Shown here piece by piece: positions 5,997-7,342 of a stretch of 7,342 nucleotides of DNA; position 1 is the first letter of the stretch, and every line of letters begins with the position of its first letter. The notes under the pieces were generated by a model. The model was given only the letters and a program-made list of their open reading frames with translations. It was not told where the DNA came from and did no database searches. The position numbers and the translations under genes were made by a program. Origin of the DNA: Actinomycetota bacterium (lineage in GTDB: Bacteria > Actinomycetota > Humimicrobiia > Humimicrobiales > Humimicrobiaceae); NCBI GenBank assembly GCA_003155275.1, contig PMCC01000049.1, positions 17,729-25,070 on the forward strand. Direction: 5' to 3'.

Positions 5997-6103
5997 AAGA
6001 ATTTATCTGTTTAAGGAAATATTTTTCTGATGATTAAACAATTTGTTTATAGATTCCAGACATTTATTTAAAATAAAGAAAACAATTTTAACTATTAATA
6101 AAA

Positions 6104-6484
6104 ATGGTAAATTTAAATAAAGAGTTGATCGCACCCTGTGGAATGAATTGTGGTATCTGTCTTCATTATCTGCGGGTTAACAATAAATGTGCGGGCTGTT
6201 TTAGTGGAAGAAAGGTTAATGGGAAATGTATAAAATGTGGTATTAAACTTTGTAAAAATAGAAGCGGAGAGTATTGTTTTAATTGTGACCAGTATCCATG
6301 TAAACGGCTTAAACGATTAGACAAAAGGTACCGTGAGAAATATGGAATGAGTGAAATAGATAATTTGGAGGTAATTAAAAAGAGCGGCATAAATTATTTT
6401 CTAAATTTAGAAGAGAAAAGATGGGTGGGTTCAGATGGCATTTATTGTGTTCATGACAAAAAAAGATACCCCCATCAATCATAA
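6104..6484 (+). CDS. DUF3795-type cysteine-rich protein
   Basis: A 126-residue cysteine-rich protein. The N-terminus LIAPCGMNCGICLHYLR (8-24) with C12, C16 and C19, then K-C-A-G-C (C29, C32), C42-x-x-C45, C50, C58-x-x-C61 and C66, is the DUF3795 pattern, probably binding zinc or an iron-sulfur cluster. The function of the family is unknown. From memory, family members often carry further cysteines in a tryptophan- and valine-histidine-containing tail. Here the tail reads RWVGSDGIYCVHDKK, keeping the C-V-H but apparently not the rest, then ends in YPHQS, so it may be eroded or differently ended. The start ATG 6104 has no clear ribosome binding site and no strong promoter is evident. It is followed after 14 bp by the toxin-like gene. 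Confidence 0.85.
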   Translation: MVNLNKELIAPCGMNCGICLHYLRVNNKCAGCFSGRKVNGKCIKCGIKLCKNRSGEYCFNCDQYPCKRLKRLDKRYREKYGMSEIDNLEVIKKSGINYFLNLEEKRWVGSDGIYCVHDKKRYPHQS

Positions 6485-6498
6485 AACATTAATACATA

Positions 6499-6690
6499 AT
6501 GGAGGAATTCGCCATATTAAAACATAAAAACCAGGTAAGATATCCTGGTCAAAAAATATATATAGTTGAAATAAATAATTACGCATATCTTGTGCCTTTC
6601 ATAGAAACTGAAAGAGAAATATTCTTAAAAACAATTATTCCAAGCAGAAAGGCTACAAAAAAATATCTGGAGGAAAGAAATGAAATATAA
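6499..6690 (+). CDS. RelE/BrnT-like toxin, short form, probably N-terminally truncated
   Basis: The 63-residue product contains RYPGQKIYIVEINNYAYLVP (14-33) and then EIFLKTIIPSRKATKKYLEE (40-59). This matches from memory the C-terminal part of small toxins that pair with CopG/BrnA-like antitoxins, putative RNases of about 90 residues. The expected N-terminal 30 or so residues are missing. An in-frame TAA at 6490-6492 blocks extension, and no ribosome binding site precedes the ATG. The gene ends inside the antitoxin gene (11-base overlap), and its last codons hold that gene's GGAGG site, as in an intact toxin-antitoxin module. It may be a dead toxin kept because its frame serves antitoxin translation, or a short active form. 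The exact family is not certain. Confidence 0.68.
   Translation: MEEFAILKHKNQVRYPGQKIYIVEINNYAYLVPFIETEREIFLKTIIPSRKATKKYLEERNEI
6669..6673 (+). promoter_or_regulatory. Ribosome binding site of the antitoxin gene inside the toxin gene
   Basis: A perfect GGAGG sits 6 bases before the ATG at 6680, inside the toxin-like frame. It is the strongest such site in the window and fixes the start of the antitoxin gene. Confidence 0.8.
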
Positions 6691-6973
6691 AATTGATAAT
6701 GAAGAAAAAGAAGTATTAAATGACTATGAAAATAATGAGTATATTGAAATATCTGATATGGAAAAAGAAATAGAAAAACATACAGAATACGCCAAGGCAA
6801 CATTTCTTAAGAATAAAAGAATAAATATACGCATATCTCAAAGAGATCTTGAATATGTCCAAAGAAGAGCTCTCGAGGAAGGCATTCCATATCAGACCTT
6901 AATTGCAAGTCTTATTCATAGATACATATCCGGAAAACTTGTTGAAAAAGATAAGGTATTAATAAACCAATAA
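6680..6973 (+). CDS. Ribbon-helix-helix (CopG/BrnA-like) antitoxin
   Basis: A 97-residue antitoxin. The acidic N-terminal half (ISDMEKEIEKHTEYAKATFL) is probably the toxin-binding arm. Residues 45-90, starting KNKRINIRISQRDLEYVQRR and followed by ALEEGIPYQTLIASLIHRYI, form a ribbon-helix-helix: a basic beta strand (RINIRIS) that reads operator DNA, then two helices around the conserved GIPYQTLI turn. Such proteins bind as dimers and repress their own operon. The gene overlaps the toxin-like gene by 11 bases and has its own strong ribosome binding site. Toxin-before-antitoxin order fits the BrnT/BrnA type. AAACCA (6964-6969) and TGGTTT (6978-6983) form a small hairpin across the stop codon, without a T-run. 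The gene looks intact although its partner does not. Confidence 0.85.
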   Translation: MKYKIDNEEKEVLNDYENNEYIEISDMEKEIEKHTEYAKATFLKNKRINIRISQRDLEYVQRRALEEGIPYQTLIASLIHRYISGKLVEKDKVLINQ

Positions 6974-7028
6974 ACTCTGGTTTGAATAATAAAAAAATAA
7001 TTAGATTTATGAGACATACGTACCGGAA

Positions 7029-7063
7029 TGGCTGGGGATATTGAACACATTTCGAACTTTTTA
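7029..7063 (+). repeat. Dispersed intergenic repeat, copy D (diverged)
   Basis: TGGCTGGGG at 7029-7037 is followed at the usual step by CACATTTCGAACTTTTTA (from 7046), where the other copies have GAAATTTCGAACCAATTTTT. The first three bases of the GAAA and the CCAA portion have changed, but the 16-bp register is kept. Confidence 0.6.
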
Positions 7064-7141
7064 TTTTGAAGAAATAGTAAGTTTTAAATATAAAATAGAA
7101 GAGTTGAATTTAAGTTTTGCTATATAATAAGTTATAAAATC

Positions 7142-7176
7142 TGGCTGCCCAAGGCTACCAATAGCAAGAACTTTTA
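7142..7176 (+). repeat. Possible degenerate repeat copy
   Basis: TGGCTGCCC (7142-7150), then AAGAACTTTTAAAAT from 7166, resembles the TTTCGAACTTTTTATTTT end of copy D in position and sequence. Only fragments agree, so this may be chance. GCTA-CCAA-TAGC inside it is a small hairpin. Confidence 0.3.
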
Positions 7177-7212
7177 AAATCCAAATTAAAATTGAATGTT
7201 AATTGTCTTGTA

Positions 7213-7255
7213 TGGCTGGGAGCCCAAAGGTGTGAAATTTCGAACCATTTTATAA
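7213..7255 (+). repeat. Dispersed intergenic repeat, copy E
   Basis: TGGCTGGG (7213-7220) is followed by GAAATTTCGAACCATTTTAT (7234-7253). The distance between box and core is 20 bp instead of 16, because of a short insert that makes GGCT-GGG-AGCC (7214-7224) a perfect hairpin. The GAAATTTCGAACCA core (7234-7247) matches copies B and C exactly. Confidence 0.78.
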
Positions 7256-7289
7256 AGACATTAATGCAAATTAAGAATTTATTAAAATA

Positions 7290-7304
7290 ATTGCTAATAG
7301 CAAT
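7290..7304. repeat. 15-bp perfect palindrome
   Basis: ATTGCTA and TAGCAAT mirror each other around a single A. It lies 35 bp after repeat copy E. Such an operator-sized site could bind a dimeric regulator of a gene to the right of the window; no gene is visible to test this. Confidence 0.35.
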
Positions 7305-7342
7305 ATCTGGAGTAAAATTATCAATTAATTAAATATAAAAAA

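Larger units (their letters stand above)
5680..6103. other. 424-bp divergent intergenic region
   Basis: This gap lies between the minus-strand methyltransferase operon and the plus-strand DUF3795 gene. It contains very AT-rich DNA (5690-5800), a small hairpin, a possible partial repeat start (CTGGCTGTCCA at 5881-5891), and the complete repeat copy C (5959-5996). ACTGGC (5880-5885) and GCCAGT (5946-5951) are inverted. I see no additional coding sequence, tRNA or riboswitch. Confidence 0.6.
6974..7342. other. 369-bp gene-free right end
   Basis: I see no plausible coding sequence, tRNA or riboswitch. The stretch holds repeat copies D (7029) and E (7213), a possible degenerate copy near 7142 (TGGCTGCCC ... 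AAGAACTTTTAAAAT), and a perfect palindrome at 7290-7304. The rest is AT-rich filler. Confidence 0.6.

Noticed and set aside
5680..6103. Cobalamin riboswitch ahead of the corrinoid-protein operon
   Set aside because: The leader is short and very AT-rich, with no B12-box-like conserved core or multi-stem structure.
2879..7255. CRISPR array formed by the recurrent repeats
   Set aside because: Spacing between copies ranges from about 180 bp to 2.7 kb and genes lie between them; there are no regular spacers and no cas genes.

Overview
The window is AT-rich bacterial DNA. Two genes carry bacterial lipoprotein signals, the pst genes have bacterial order, and one start is preceded by a clear GGAGG ribosome binding site. 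A corrinoid-dependent methyltransferase pair points to an anaerobe, such as a Clostridia-like or Atribacterota-like lineage. The sequence alone does not settle which. The pst genes look visibly richer in G+C than the spacers and small genes that follow, but I did not compute this.

Layout. (1) 1-1783, minus strand: high-affinity phosphate importer genes pstS, pstC and the start of pstA, reading off the left edge. Their upstream region holds an 11-bp-period PhoP-box-like repeat and a strong promoter-like sequence whose predicted first transcribed base is the GTG start of pstS. (2) 2116-2793, plus strand: a lipoprotein with a short sulfite-oxidase-type (molybdopterin oxidoreductase) domain. (3) 2957-3142, minus strand: a 61-residue zinc-ribbon protein. 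(4) 3367-3486, plus strand: a broken DUF1801 gene, directly abutting (5) 3498-5679, minus strand: a two-gene methyltransferase operon (corrinoid protein, then an MttB-family methyltransferase with no amber codon). (6) 6104-6973, plus strand: a cysteine-rich DUF3795 protein, an apparently N-terminally truncated RelE/BrnT-like toxin, and an overlapping ribbon-helix-helix antitoxin. (7) 6974-7342: no gene, but repeat copies and a palindrome.

The most unusual feature is a short dispersed repeat, all copies in the same orientation and all between genes. It has a GGCTGG-type box, a fixed 16-bp step, then GAAATTTCGAACCAATTTTT. Four good copies (2879, 3220, 5959, 7213) and one diverged copy (7029) are present; two more sites (7142, 5881) are doubtful. 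The copies separate the small, broken or mobile-looking gene modules from one another, which suggests a repeat family tied to insertion or rearrangement, or a structured RNA/DNA element.

Functionally, PstSCA imports phosphate. The MttB/corrinoid pair should demethylate an unidentified methylated (probably quaternary) amine and pass the methyl group to a methylcorrinoid:tetrahydrofolate methyltransferase that is not in this window. The other genes are accessory and no shared pathway is evident.
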